Shown one piece after another: positions 1-8,283 of a stretch of DNA of 64,000 nt; position 1 is the first letter of the stretch; the number at the start of each line of letters is the position of its first letter. Both the position numbers and the translations under genes were made by a program. The DNA comes from SIG603 sp963621245 (GTDB taxonomy: Bacteria; Bacillota; Clostridia; Oscillospirales; Acutalibacteraceae): assembly GCA_963621245.1 (NCBI GenBank), contig CAVFCW010000010.1, positions 9,782-73,781 of the forward strand. Reading direction: 5' to 3'. The notes below the pieces were generated by a model, which did no database searches, was not told the origin of the DNA, and was given only the letters and a program-made list of their open reading frames with translations.

Positions 1-64
1 TTGTGGAGCCGAGCTCTATGCCCAAAACGGCTTTACCCGACGATATGTAATTTGCCGTTGTCAT
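1..64 (-). CDS. FGGY-type carbohydrate kinase, N-terminal fragment (runs off the window)
   Basis: Only the first 21 codons are present, reading leftward from an ATG at 64-62 and preceded by an AAGGTG ribosome binding site. The fragment ends in GKAVLGIELGST, which resembles the phosphate-1 loop (GIELGSTR-like) at the start of FGGY and other ASKHA-fold sugar kinases. Such kinases phosphorylate pentoses or deoxyhexoses in the cytoplasm. The assignment rests on this short motif, so another ASKHA-fold ATPase is possible. A fucose/arabinose isomerase-like gene lies elsewhere in the window at 46129. Confidence 0.5.
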   Translation of the reverse strand, partial: MTTANYISSGKAVLGIELGST

Positions 65-140
65 AATTCACACCTTCTTGTTATTAAATCTACGCTAATA
101 TTAAAACAAAAGCGGTGTTTTTTCAAGCACGGAGAAAGTT

Positions 141-168
141 TTGAGAATTACTTTTTTATTGATATAAT
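141..168 (+). promoter_or_regulatory. Probable sigma-A promoter of lepA-hemW
   Basis: TTGAGA at 141-146 and TATAAT at 163-168 are separated by 16 bases. It lies 84 bases before the lepA start, in the gap between divergent genes. Confidence 0.55.
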
Positions 169-251
169 CTCGGATTTATGTTATATTTTATCGTAAATAT
201 TAAGAGAAAAAATCACTTCAAAATACTGTTTGGTTTAAAAAGGAATCACAA

Positions 252-2057
252 ATGGATCAGAGTAAAATCAGAAATTTCAGCATTATAGCTCATATAGATC
301 ACGGCAAGAGCACACTTGCCGACCGTATTCTCGAGCAGACAAAATCCGTTGCGCTTCGCGATATGGAAGATCAGCTTCTCGATAACATGGATCTCGAGAG
401 GGAGAGAGGAATCACGATAAAGGCTCACGCCGTCACGCTCAACTACACCGCAAAGGACGGCGAGGAGTACGTTTTCAACCTTATCGACACTCCCGGCCAC
501 GTCGACTTTAACTACGAGGTTTCGCGTTCCCTTGCCGCTTGCGAGGGCGCAGTCTTGGTTGTTGACGCTTCTCAGGGAATTGAGGCTCAGACACTTGCGA
601 ACACTTATCTTGCGGTTGATGCTGGCCTTGAAGTTATCCCCGTGCTCAACAAGGTGGATCTTCCCAGTGCCGACCCCGACAGAGTTGCAAACGAGATTGA
701 GGACGTAATCGGTCTTCCCGCCGAGGACGCACCGAGAATAAGCGCAAAGACGGGACTTAACATAGATCAGGTCATGGAAAAGATAGTTTCCGACTGCCCG
801 TCACCTGTCGGCGATGCGAGCGCACCGCTTCAGGCACTCATTTTCGACTCCTACTATGACGCTTACAAGGGCGTTATCGCTTATGTAAGAATAAAAGAAG
901 GAACGGTTCGCACGGGCGACGTCATCAAGATGATGGCTGTCGGCTCCGAGTTCACCGTCACCGAATGCGGATATTTGAGAGCCACAAGCTTTGACCCCGT
1001 CGGAACTCTTGAGGCGGGCGAGGTAGGTTACATTGCCGCTTCAATCAAGAACGTCCGTGACGCAAGAGTCGGTGACACAATAACTCACATTGAACGCCCC
1101 GCCGCCGAGGCACTCCCCGGTTACCGTCAGGTTCAGCCTATGGTTTTCTGCGGAATTTATCCCGCTGACGGCGCACACTACGCCGATCTTCGTGAGGCAC
1201 TCGAAAAGCTCCAGTTAAACGACGCCTCCCTCACATTCGAACCCGAAACTTCAATCGCTCTCGGCTTCGGTTTCCGCTGCGGATTTTTGGGACTTCTCCA
1301 CACGGAGATTATTCAGGAAAGACTTGAAAGAGAATTTAACCTCGACCTCATCACAACCGCACCGAGCGTTGTCTACAAGATAACGAAAACGGACGGCGAG
1401 GTGGTTTATATCGACAACCCGACCAACTACCCCGATCCGAGCAATATAAGAGAGGCGGAGGAGCCGATTGCAAACGCTCATATTTACTCCCCGACCGAGT
1501 ATGTCGGAAACATCATGGAGCTTTGTCAGGACAGACGAGGAGTATTTAAAGATATGAGCTACATAGATACCGACCGAGTTGATATTCACTACGAGCTTCC
1601 GCTCAACGAGATTATCTACGACTTCTTTGATGCGCTTAAATCGAGAACAAGAGGTTACGCAAGCTTTGACTATGAGGTAAAGGGTTATCAGAAGTCAAGC
1701 CTTGTCAAGCTTGACATCATGCTCAACGGCGAGGTTGTTGACGCACTTTCGTTCATCATTCACTCCGACAAGGCTTATTCCCGTGCGAGAAGAATGTGCG
1801 AAAAGCTCAAGGAGAAAATTCCGCGCCACCTCTTCGAAATTCCCGTTCAGGCTTGCATCGGCGGAAAGATTATCGCCCGTGAGACGGTCAAGGCTATGAG
1901 AAAAGACGTTCTTGCAAAGTGCTACGGCGGCGATATCACCAGAAAGAAAAAACTTCTCGAAAAGCAGAAAGAAGGAAAGAAACGTATGCGCCAGCTCGGC
2001 ACCGTCGAGGTTCCGCAGGATGCGTTTATGGCTGTTCTCAAGCTTGACGAGGAATAA
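252..2057 (+). CDS. lepA: Elongation factor 4 (LepA), ribosomal back-translocase GTPase
   Basis: 601 aa, the usual LepA length. LepA is a membrane-associated and cytoplasmic translational GTPase that acts on ribosomes and affects initiation or stalled elongation. The G domain shows G1 AHIDHGKS at residues 13-20, G3 DTPGH at 79-83 and G4 NKVD at 133-136. EF-G-like domains II, III and V follow, and the LepA-specific C-terminal domain ends in a Lys/Arg-rich stretch near residues 560-585. The ATG at 252 follows an AAAGGA ribosome binding site. hemW starts 8 bases after the stop, so the two are probably co-transcribed, a common pairing in Firmicutes. Confidence 0.97.
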   Translation: MDQSKIRNFSIIAHIDHGKSTLADRILEQTKSVALRDMEDQLLDNMDLERERGITIKAHAVTLNYTAKDGEEYVFNLIDTPGHVDFNYEVSRSLAACEGAVLVVDASQGIEAQTLANTYLAVDAGLEVIPVLNKVDLPSADPDRVANEIEDVIGLPAEDAPRISAKTGLNIDQVMEKIVSDCPSPVGDASAPLQALIFDSYYDAYKGVIAYVRIKEGTVRTGDVIKMMAVGSEFTVTECGYLRATSFDPVGTLEAGEVGYIAASIKNVRDARVGDTITHIERPAAEALPGYRQVQPMVFCGIYPADGAHYADLREALEKLQLNDASLTFEPETSIALGFGFRCGFLGLLHTEIIQERLEREFNLDLITTAPSVVYKITKTDGEVVYIDNPTNYPDPSNIREAEEPIANAHIYSPTEYVGNIMELCQDRRGVFKDMSYIDTDRVDIHYELPLNEIIYDFFDALKSRTRGYASFDYEVKGYQKSSLVKLDIMLNGEVVDALSFIIHSDKAYSRARRMCEKLKEKIPRHLFEIPVQACIGGKIIARETVKAMRKDVLAKCYGGDITRKKKLLEKQKEGKKRMRQLGTVEVPQDAFMAVLKLDEE

Positions 2058-2065
2058 GAGAATAA

Positions 2066-3190
2066 ATGAAAAGCTTCGGAATTTATATTCACGTGCCCTT
2101 TTGCGAGAGTAAATGCCCCTACTGCGATTTTTATTCGAGACCGCCCAAGGGTTCGGGAAAAAACAAAGAAGAATATATAAAGGAATACACAGCCGGCGTA
2201 AAAAACCGGCTTGTTTCTTATGCGAAAAAATACGGCTCAAGACCCGTGGACAGCGTTTATTTCGGCGGCGGAACTCCAAGCGTTTTGGGCGCAGATGCAC
2301 TCGCGGAGATTTTGGCGGCGATAAAAGAGAATTTTCACGTTACGACCGATGCGGAAATAACAACCGAGGCAAATCCATGTTCCGTGGACGAGGAATTTTT
2401 TCTCACGCTAAGAAAAAGCGGATTTAACCGTCTTTCCATGGGACTTCAGTCGGCAAACGGGGAAGAGTTAAAACTTCTCGGCAGACGCCACACGGCAGAA
2501 GAAGCCGCAGAAAAGGTGAGACTTGCCCAAAAGTGCGGTTTTGACAATATTTCCCTTGATTTGATGATCGCTTTGCCGAATCAGACAGAAGAAAAACTCA
2601 AAACTTCGATAGAATTTTGTGCGGCTCTCGGTGTTAGGCATATATCGTCTTATATTCTCAAAATAGAAGAAAACACCGTTTTCGGCAAAAAGGGAGTAGA
2701 AGCACTCGATGACGACAAAACCGCCGAACTCTATCTTTTTATGGTGAACGAGCTTGAAAAGCACGGCTACGCCCAATACGAGATAAGCAATTTTGCAAAA
2801 AAAGGATTTGAGGCAAGGCATAACACGAGGTACTGGCGAGATGAGGAGTACCTCGGAATAGGGCCGGCGGCTCATTCATTTATGGACGGGGAAAGATTTT
2901 ATTTTCCGAGAAGTCTCGAAAGTTTTTTGCGTGGTGAAGAGCCGATAAGCGACGGCACGGGCGGCGACATCGAAGAAAAAATTATGCTCAAACTAAGACT
3001 TTGCGAAGGGCTTACAAAAGAAGATTTGAGCGAATATCAAAACGGAGAAGAAGTCTTTTTGCGTGCAAAAAAGGCGGCTTTAATGCTGCCGAAGAATTTA
3101 ATTCACACGGAAGAAATAAAAATCAGCCTTACCGCAGAGGGATTTTTGGTATCGAACAGCGTGATAGAATTTATTCTCGAGAGAATTTGA
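2066..3190 (+). CDS. hemW: HemW-like radical SAM protein (haem chaperone / oxygen-independent coproporphyrinogen oxidase family)
   Basis: 374 aa. The radical SAM [4Fe-4S] motif CxxxCxxC is at Cys13, Cys17 and Cys20 (FCESKCPYC). GGGTPS follows near residue 70, and there is a HemW-type C-terminal domain. Family members were long called HemN-like, but the shorter HemW branch lacks the extra N-terminal region of HemN and is thought to bind and insert haem rather than decarboxylate coproporphyrinogen. It directly follows lepA, and the start has only a weak AAGAGA site, suggesting translational coupling. No other haem genes are in the window. Confidence 0.9.
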   Translation: MKSFGIYIHVPFCESKCPYCDFYSRPPKGSGKNKEEYIKEYTAGVKNRLVSYAKKYGSRPVDSVYFGGGTPSVLGADALAEILAAIKENFHVTTDAEITTEANPCSVDEEFFLTLRKSGFNRLSMGLQSANGEELKLLGRRHTAEEAAEKVRLAQKCGFDNISLDLMIALPNQTEEKLKTSIEFCAALGVRHISSYILKIEENTVFGKKGVEALDDDKTAELYLFMVNELEKHGYAQYEISNFAKKGFEARHNTRYWRDEEYLGIGPAAHSFMDGERFYFPRSLESFLRGEEPISDGTGGDIEEKIMLKLRLCEGLTKEDLSEYQNGEEVFLRAKKAALMLPKNLIHTEEIKISLTAEGFLVSNSVIEFILERI

Positions 3191-3380
3191 GATTTTTGTT
3201 TAGACGGTTCAAAGAAGACTTTGCCTTTGTGCAAAAGTGAATATATCCTAACTTGCTAAATGTGAATTTTTATTGAACTTGTGTAAAGCGTTAGTTTTGC
3301 CTAATGCTCAAATTGTGACAAATGCACTACAAATTTCTTTGTACAAACAGCCAAAATTAAAATCGTTCGAACAAAATCCC

Positions 3381-3408
3381 TTGATTTTTAAGTTGATTGT
3401 GCTATCAT
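3381..3408 (+). promoter_or_regulatory. Probable promoter of the ferredoxin gene
   Basis: TTGATT at 3381-3386 and TATCAT at 3403-3408, with 16-base spacing. The start codon is 70 bases further on. The rest of the 287-base gap 3191-3477 shows nothing recognisable. Confidence 0.5.
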
Positions 3409-3477
3409 AAAGGCGTGTTAAGGAATTAATTTTAGAAGATTAATTCACAGTTGTAAAAACTTATGGAGGTATATATC

Positions 3478-3648
3478 ATGGCATACAAGATTTCTGATGA
3501 TTGCATCATGTGTGGTGCTTGCGCAAGCGAGTGTCCTGTAGGAGCTATTTCCGAGGGCGACGGCAAGTACGTTATCGACGCTGACAGCTGCATCGAGTGC
3601 GGCGCATGCGAGGGTACATGCCCTGTCGGAGCACCTTCTGCCGAGTAA
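3478..3648 (+). CDS. 2[4Fe-4S] clostridial-type ferredoxin
   Basis: 56 aa soluble electron carrier for low-potential reactions in anaerobes. The two cluster motifs are complete: Cys9-Cys12-Cys15-Cys19 (with Pro20) and Cys38-Cys41-Cys44-Cys48 (with Pro49), in the internally duplicated ferredoxin fold. An in-frame ATG at 3463 exists, but it overlaps the GGAGG ribosome binding site, so the ATG at 3478 is the real start. It is monocistronic, with its own promoter and a strong terminator. The compact size and symmetry match ferredoxins used with pyruvate:ferredoxin oxidoreductase and hydrogenases. Confidence 0.95.
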   Translation: MAYKISDDCIMCGACASECPVGAISEGDGKYVIDADSCIECGACEGTCPVGAPSAE

Positions 3649-3682
3649 TTTTTTCGGTCGAAGAAAATTAAATTGAACTTTT

Positions 3683-3716
3683 AGCCGAGGCTTTTTCGCC
3701 TCGGCTTTTAGTTTTT
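3683..3716 (+). terminator. Rho-independent terminator of the ferredoxin gene
   Basis: Nine-base-pair stem AGCCGAGGC / GCCTCGGCT (3683-3691 with 3698-3706), followed by TTTTAGTTTTTT. Confidence 0.9.
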
Positions 3717-3727
3717 TCAAAATGCTG

Positions 3728-3756
3728 TTGGTATATTTACAAAAATAAGGTATAAT
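3728..3756 (+). promoter_or_regulatory. Probable sigma-A promoter of the ttcA-like operon
   Basis: TTGGTA at 3728-3733 and TATAAT at 3751-3756, with 17-base spacing, 41 bases before the start codon. Confidence 0.65.
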
Positions 3757-3797
3757 CATATAATCAGAAGAAAACAGAAAGAAGTTTAGGAGCAAAT

Positions 3798-4952
3798 ATG
3801 CCTGATATATACGAAAATATAGAAGTCGGCTTGTCGCAGTGGCAGACGGGCAGAGATAAATATTCTCCCGTTGACATTCGTGACGACGTGGCTTACGCCT
3901 ACGGACATCTTCCGGGTTCGGTTAATATAGCGCAAAGCGAGATTGAGAAAGATTTCTCAGTTTTGCCAAGAAGACCGCTTCTTATCTGCCGTTCGGGAGA
4001 GATAAGCCTTTTGCTTGCCGAGAGACTTCGCGAGGCGGGAATCGAGGCATATTCCTTTGCACCCGGCTATGCCGGCTGGCTCAGGGAAACACTTCGAACA
4101 GAGCAGAGCAAGGCAAAGGACGTTGAGGCTTCCATAAGAAAGAAATTCACAAAGAAAATCTGGCGCCGCTTTGCGGGTGCGGTCAAGTCCTACGAGCTTG
4201 TAAAACCCGGCGACTCCATAGCCGTTTGCATATCGGGCGGCAAGGACAGCATGCTCATGGCAAAGTGCTTTCAGGAGCTTAAGCGACACAATAAATTCCC
4301 GTTTGAAGTTAAATTTCTCGTTATGGATCCCGGTTACACCCCCGCCAACAGAGAGATTATCGAGAACAATTTGAAAATGCTTGATATTCCCGCTCACATA
4401 TTCGAGAGCGATATTTTCGAGTCGGTTTTCGGTGTTGAAAAAAATCCGTGTTATCTCTGCGCAAGAATGAGAAGAGGCTACCTCTACGAGGAGGCAAAAA
4501 AACTCGGTTGCAACAAAATTGCGCTTGGACATCATTATGACGATGTTATAGAAACTACGTTGATGAGCATGCTTTCTGGCGGACAGATTCAGGGCATGAT
4601 GCCAAAGCTTCACTCCACATCGCACCCCGGTATGGAGATAATAAGACCGCTTTATCTCATCCGTGAGGACGACATCAAGCATTGGCGCGATTATAACGGC
4701 CTTTACTTTTTACAGTGCGCATGCAAGTTCACCGAGACCTGCACCACCTGTCACACGGGCGAGGGCCCCACGGGTTCAAGACGTGTTGAGACCAAAAAGC
4801 TCATTCAGGAGATTAAGAAAACAAATCCGCAGGTTGAGGCGAATATTTTCCACAGTCTTGAGAACGTTATGCTCGATACCGTTATCAGATATAAGAAAAA
4901 CGGCGAAGTGCATTCGTTTTTGGACGATTACGACGACAGCAATAATCAATAA
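3798..4952 (+). CDS. Rhodanese domain fused to TtcA-family tRNA 2-thiocytidine synthetase
   Basis: 384 aa in two modules. Residues about 20-100 are rhodanese-like with a candidate persulfide Cys64 in LICRSGE. Residues about 115-375 form a PP-loop ATPase with SGGKDS at 146-151, CxxC at Cys218/Cys221 and further cysteines at 307, 309, 315 and 318. TtcA adenylates C32 of tRNAs and inserts sulfur using a [4Fe-4S] cluster held by three cysteines. The fused rhodanese could deliver persulfide sulfur in cis, which is inference. The start has AGGAG upstream. It appears to head an operon with the small protein at 4983, the methyltransferase at 5155 and rsmI, all but the small protein being RNA modification genes. 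Confidence 0.85.
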   Translation: MPDIYENIEVGLSQWQTGRDKYSPVDIRDDVAYAYGHLPGSVNIAQSEIEKDFSVLPRRPLLICRSGEISLLLAERLREAGIEAYSFAPGYAGWLRETLRTEQSKAKDVEASIRKKFTKKIWRRFAGAVKSYELVKPGDSIAVCISGGKDSMLMAKCFQELKRHNKFPFEVKFLVMDPGYTPANREIIENNLKMLDIPAHIFESDIFESVFGVEKNPCYLCARMRRGYLYEEAKKLGCNKIALGHHYDDVIETTLMSMLSGGQIQGMMPKLHSTSHPGMEIIRPLYLIREDDIKHWRDYNGLYFLQCACKFTETCTTCHTGEGPTGSRRVETKKLIQEIKKTNPQVEANIFHSLENVMLDTVIRYKKNGEVHSFLDDYDDSNNQ

Positions 4953-4982
4953 TATATTTTTAATTCCGAAGGAGGAGAAATC

Positions 4983-5162
4983 ATGAGCGTACATACTTTA
5001 ATCGAAAAGCACAGAATCAATGACGCAAAGAAAAAAGAGGAGCTCGAAAAGCTTCACAAGGAGCAGCTTCAGGAAAAGTTCAAAGAGGGCTTTGTTTTGG
5101 GAACGGTATTCGGCACCTGCATCGGCACTCTTGCCGCTTTGACATTTGGCAGAGATGACTGA
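4983..5162 (+). CDS. 59-aa small protein with charged helix and C-terminal membrane segment
   Basis: The ATG at 4983 sits behind a strong AAGGAGGAG site, 30 bases after the ttcA-like gene. The first 35 residues are Lys/Glu-rich and predicted helical or coiled-coil. They are followed by a hydrophobic glycine-rich segment (FVLGTVFGTCIGTLAALTF) and a short GRDD tail. The stop overlaps the start region of the next gene. I do not recognise the family. A tail-anchored membrane peptide is the simplest reading. Confidence 0.75.
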   Translation: MSVHTLIEKHRINDAKKKEELEKLHKEQLQEKFKEGFVLGTVFGTCIGTLAALTFGRDD

Positions 5163-5901
5163 TTTTTGTGAGAAGAGCATGTTGGGAAAATGGGAGCCGC
5201 TCGGGAAAAAGGCTAAGGTCTTTGTGACGAAAGAGCACTCGTTTAATACCGACACGATACTTTTGGCGCATTTTGCGGCACCCAAGCGAAAAGAAGCCGC
5301 AGCCGATTTCGGAACCGGCTGCGGTACTGTTCCGCTCATTTGGGCAGCAAGGTATTCTCCAAAAGAGATTTTTGCGGTCGAGATTCAGGAGCAAGCGTAT
5401 CTTCAGGCAAAAATGAGCATTGAGGAGTGCGGCTTTGACATAAATCTCATTCGCGGCGATGTGAACAATTACAGGGAGCTTTTTCCAAAGCAAAATCTCG
5501 ATTTGATAGCGTGCAATCCGCCTTACAAAGCAAACGGCAGAGGAATAAAGAACGAAATCGAGAACATGAAAATTGCTCGCCACGAGGATTTTTTGAGCCT
5601 TGAACAGCTTGCCGATGCGGCTAAATTTTCGCTTAAATTCGGCGGCAGACTTTGCATATGCCAGCGCCCCGAGAGGCTTTGCGATGCCATGAATATTTTC
5701 CGTGAGAGAAGTCTTGAGCCTAAAAAGCTGAGGCTTGTGCAGACGAGAAAGGACACGGCACCGTTTATTTTTCTGCTCGAAGCAAAGCGCGGCGGAAAGC
5801 CGGGACTTGAAATTTTGCCGACGCTGATTCTTGAGGAGAACGGCGAGACCACAAAAGAGATGCTCGAAATTTACGGTGATTATAAGGATTATCAAAAATG
5901 A
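5155..5901 (+). CDS. TrmN6-like tRNA1(Val) adenine-37 N6-methyltransferase
   Basis: 248 aa from the ATG at 5155; a TTG at 5146 would add three residues. Class I SAM-dependent methyltransferase: motif I is DFGTGCGT, near residue 45, and the N6-adenine/N-type motif is NPPY in ACNPPYKANG, near residue 120. This combination and length fit the YfiC/TrmN6 family, which methylates A37 of tRNA-Val. The gene overlaps the small protein upstream by 8 bases and the rsmI start downstream by four bases (ATGA), so all are translated from one message. The substrate is inferred from family membership. Confidence 0.85.
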   Translation: MTDFCEKSMLGKWEPLGKKAKVFVTKEHSFNTDTILLAHFAAPKRKEAAADFGTGCGTVPLIWAARYSPKEIFAVEIQEQAYLQAKMSIEECGFDINLIRGDVNNYRELFPKQNLDLIACNPPYKANGRGIKNEIENMKIARHEDFLSLEQLADAAKFSLKFGGRLCICQRPERLCDAMNIFRERSLEPKKLRLVQTRKDTAPFIFLLEAKRGGKPGLEILPTLILEENGETTKEMLEIYGDYKDYQK

Positions 5902-6803
5902 TATATGAAGAAACAGAGCTTTTAGGCGAAACAAGCGAAGAAATTTCCTTTGAGGATGAGGGTAAAAACGAGATAAAAAAGGGTGCGCTCTATGTGGTTG
6001 GCACGCCGATAGGCAATCTTTCGGATTTTTCTCCGAGAGCGGTGCACACTCTTGCAAACGTTGATTTTATCGCCGCAGAGGACACAAGAGTTACGGTGAG
6101 ACTTTTGAATCACTTCGGAATAAAAAAGCCGCTTGTCAGCTACTTTGAGCACAACAAGCTTCAAAGAGGAGACGTTATCTGCCGCAGAATTTTGGCGGGT
6201 GAGAGTTGCGCTCAGGTTTCGGACGCTGGCATGCCGGCAATAAGCGATCCGGGTGAGCTTCTCGTTAAGCAGTGCGCCGAGCTGGGAATTCCTGTTTATG
6301 TCGTTCCCGGACCGACAGCCATGGCGTCGGCTCTTGCGGTGTCGGGACTGCCGACGGGAAGATTCACATTCGAGGGATTTTTGAGCGTGAACAAGAAAAA
6401 CAGGCGCGAGCACCTCGAAGATGTGAAAAACGAAAAACGCACGATGGTTTTCTATGAGGCGCCGCACAAGCTTTTATACACGCTTTCCGATATGCTTGAG
6501 GCATTCGGCGACAGAAAGATTGCGATTGTGAGAGAACTCACGAAAATTCACGAGGAAGTTAAGCGCACAACACTCAGTGAAGCGCTTGATTTTTATACGG
6601 AAAATCCTCCCAAGGGAGAGTTTGTGCTTGTTATTGACGGCGCAAAGGAAACTGCCGAAAAGGAACTCACTTTAGAGGACGCTTTGAAGTCGGCAAGAGA
6701 GAAAATCGAAAGCGGAATGAGCGCGTCGGCGGCGGCAAAGGAAACCGCTAAGGAAACGGGTTTCAGAAAAAACGAAATTTACAGGTTGCTTGTAGAAGAA
6801 TAA
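5898..6803 (+). CDS. rsmI: 16S rRNA (cytidine-1402-2'-O)-methyltransferase
   Basis: 301 aa. RsmI methylates the ribose of C1402 in the decoding centre of the 30S subunit. Family hallmarks are YVVGTPIGNLSD near residue 35, EDTR, SDAGMPAISDPG, and VPGPTAMASALAVSGLP. There is an acidic N-terminal extension of about 28 residues before the conserved core, so a shorter form starting further in is possible, but the ATG overlapping the upstream stop (ATGA) fits translational coupling. Last gene of the operon starting at 3798; a strong terminator follows directly. Confidence 0.95.
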   Translation: MIYEETELLGETSEEISFEDEGKNEIKKGALYVVGTPIGNLSDFSPRAVHTLANVDFIAAEDTRVTVRLLNHFGIKKPLVSYFEHNKLQRGDVICRRILAGESCAQVSDAGMPAISDPGELLVKQCAELGIPVYVVPGPTAMASALAVSGLPTGRFTFEGFLSVNKKNRREHLEDVKNEKRTMVFYEAPHKLLYTLSDMLEAFGDRKIAIVRELTKIHEEVKRTTLSEALDFYTENPPKGEFVLVIDGAKETAEKELTLEDALKSAREKIESGMSASAAAKETAKETGFRKNEIYRLLVEE

Positions 6804-6845
6804 AAACAGAACCGAGAGATTTTCTTTTCTCTCGGTTCTGCTTTT
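6802..6845 (+). terminator. Bidirectional terminator between rsmI and the YczE-like gene
   Basis: Thirteen-base-pair perfect stem CAGAACCGAGAGA / TCTCTCGGTTCTG (6807-6819 with 6828-6840), flanked by A-run and CTTTT. It can serve both converging transcripts. Confidence 0.9.
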
Positions 6846-6871
6846 ATGTAAAAGAAAGTATGACTTGGTTA

Positions 6872-7567
6872 TCAGGCTTTGTCCTTGCCGAAAAGGAAGG
6901 GCTTTGAGAACTTGTTGTTGAAGAACTCGATGAGCGGGCCCATAAAAAATGCGGTGATTATCGTGCCGATTCCGAGAAGCTCAAAAACCTTGTTTCCCGA
7001 AAAATAGAGCGAGGCGGCGCCGATAAGAACGCATATGAGGTCGGTTCCGATACGGCAGAATTTGAACGGAAGCTTTTTCTTCTCGGAAATGACTATCGGA
7101 ATTGCATCATAGACGGATACGCCAAGGTTGGAAGTCATATAAAGAGAGGAGGCAAAGCACATAACAACAACGCCGATTACGAGCATGACGGCTCTTTGAG
7201 GAATGTTCGGCGAGGGCAAAAAGCACTTTATTCCCCACACGGAAAAATCAACTATATATCCCGTCAAAAAGAGGTTTATGAGCGTTGCTATTCCTATGTA
7301 GGACTTATCGAGAAAGAGGTCGGCTATCAGCAAAACAAAGCTTAGCAGCATGTAGTAAGTGCCGTAGCTCATAAATTTTTCAACAAAACTGACGTGAATT
7401 CCCTGGGCGAAGCTCTGGAAAGGATCGACGCCGAAAAGGGCGCATTTAAAGAAACCGACGGCGAAGGCGCAGATTACGGTTCCGGCTATCGTCATGAAAA
7501 GCCTTTTTGAGAATCTCTCGGGCAAAGCGAAGCTTTTTCCGAAAAGCGAGACAGATTTGTTTTCCAT
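6872..7567 (-). CDS. YczE/YyaS/YitT-like integral membrane protein
   Basis: 231 aa from the ATG at 7567-7565, which has a GAGG site upstream. The longer open frame to 7678 is not supported. About five hydrophobic helices are visible. The family-typical pieces are DPFQSFAQGI after the first helix and SNLGVSVYDAIPIVISE near the middle, an arrangement seen in YczE-type proteins of unknown biochemical role. It is monocistronic and convergent with rsmI, and nothing in the neighbourhood indicates a substrate. Confidence 0.8.
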   Translation of the reverse strand: MENKSVSLFGKSFALPERFSKRLFMTIAGTVICAFAVGFFKCALFGVDPFQSFAQGIHVSFVEKFMSYGTYYMLLSFVLLIADLFLDKSYIGIATLINLFLTGYIVDFSVWGIKCFLPSPNIPQRAVMLVIGVVVMCFASSLYMTSNLGVSVYDAIPIVISEKKKLPFKFCRIGTDLICVLIGAASLYFSGNKVFELLGIGTIITAFFMGPLIEFFNNKFSKPFLFGKDKA

Positions 7568-7737
7568 AGTTACCTCATAATTTAAGCAAATATTATCGGT
7601 GTTCAAGCGAAATAGCTTGGCGGAAGAGACGCATCTCATCAGCATATGGATTATAATGTAAAGATAAAAAATATGCAATAATCAAAATAACGGTAAAAAT
7701 GAGAGAATGAAGAAAATTTTGTTGAAAAAGCAAATGC

Positions 7738-7766
7738 TTGTAAAGAACGTTTCTTTTTGATACAAT
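7738..7766 (+). promoter_or_regulatory. Probable promoter of the DUF3842 gene
   Basis: TTGTAA at 7738-7743 and TACAAT at 7761-7766, with 17-base spacing, 42 bases before the start. Confidence 0.6.
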
Positions 7767-7807
7767 AAACAAAACATTAGACTTAAATTTAAGTATGAGG
7801 TAAGAGG

Positions 7808-8212
7808 ATGAATATACTTGTAATAGACGCTCAGGGCGGAGGAATAGGACGACAGCTTGTAAGCGGTATCAAAGAGAAAATTCCGAGCGCATCGGTTACT
7901 GCGGTGGGCACAAACAGCGCCGCCACGAGCGCCATGCTGAAGGCTGGAGCCGACGTAGCGGCAACGGGAGAGAATGCGGTTAAAGTGGGCGCAAGAAAGG
8001 CAGACGTGATTGTCGGCCCAATAGGAATTGTGATTGCCGATTCACTTTACGGCGAGATTACGCCCGAAATGGCGGTTGCCGTGGGAAGCAGCGACGCCAA
8101 AAAAATACTTATACCGATAAACCACTGCGACAATGTTATAGCGGGTGTGCCCGATTTGAGCGTTGGCAGACTTATCGAGTCGGCACTCAATCTTATTGCC
8201 GAATGCGAATAA
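7808..8212 (+). CDS. DUF3842 family protein
   Basis: 134 aa cytoplasmic protein with an N-terminal beta strand and glycine-rich loop, NILVIDAQGGGIGRQLV, resembling a Rossmann nucleotide-binding turn. Alternating small-residue strands follow (KADVIVGPIGIVIAD, KKILIPINHC). This matches the DUF3842 family common in Clostridia, whose function is unknown. Good AGGT-type ribosome site and own promoter; the cysE leader starts soon after. No catalytic residues can be named with confidence. Confidence 0.85.
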   Translation: MNILVIDAQGGGIGRQLVSGIKEKIPSASVTAVGTNSAATSAMLKAGADVAATGENAVKVGARKADVIVGPIGIVIADSLYGEITPEMAVAVGSSDAKKILIPINHCDNVIAGVPDLSVGRLIESALNLIAECE

Positions 8213-8244
8213 AAAAGACAATCGGCAAATATTTGTATTTTTAC

Positions 8245-8272
8245 TTTACAAAATTCAATTTTTGATTATAAT
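8245..8272 (+). promoter_or_regulatory. Promoter of the cysE-cysS T-box operon
   Basis: TTTACA at 8245-8250 and TATAAT at 8267-8272, with 16-base spacing, ending about 15 bases before the first leader helix. Confidence 0.65.
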
Positions 8273-8283
8273 TTAAGTTAAAT

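Noticed and set aside
1695..2300. 201-codon minus-strand open frame across lepA and hemW
   Set aside because: It overlaps two well-conserved plus-strand genes, has no ribosome site and its composition is an antisense shadow.
3463..3477. Upstream in-frame ATG of the ferredoxin
   Set aside because: It overlaps the GGAGG ribosome site; the ATG at 3478 is correctly spaced.
3957..4682. 241-codon minus-strand frame inside the TtcA-like gene
   Set aside because: Fully antisense to a recognisable PP-loop protein.
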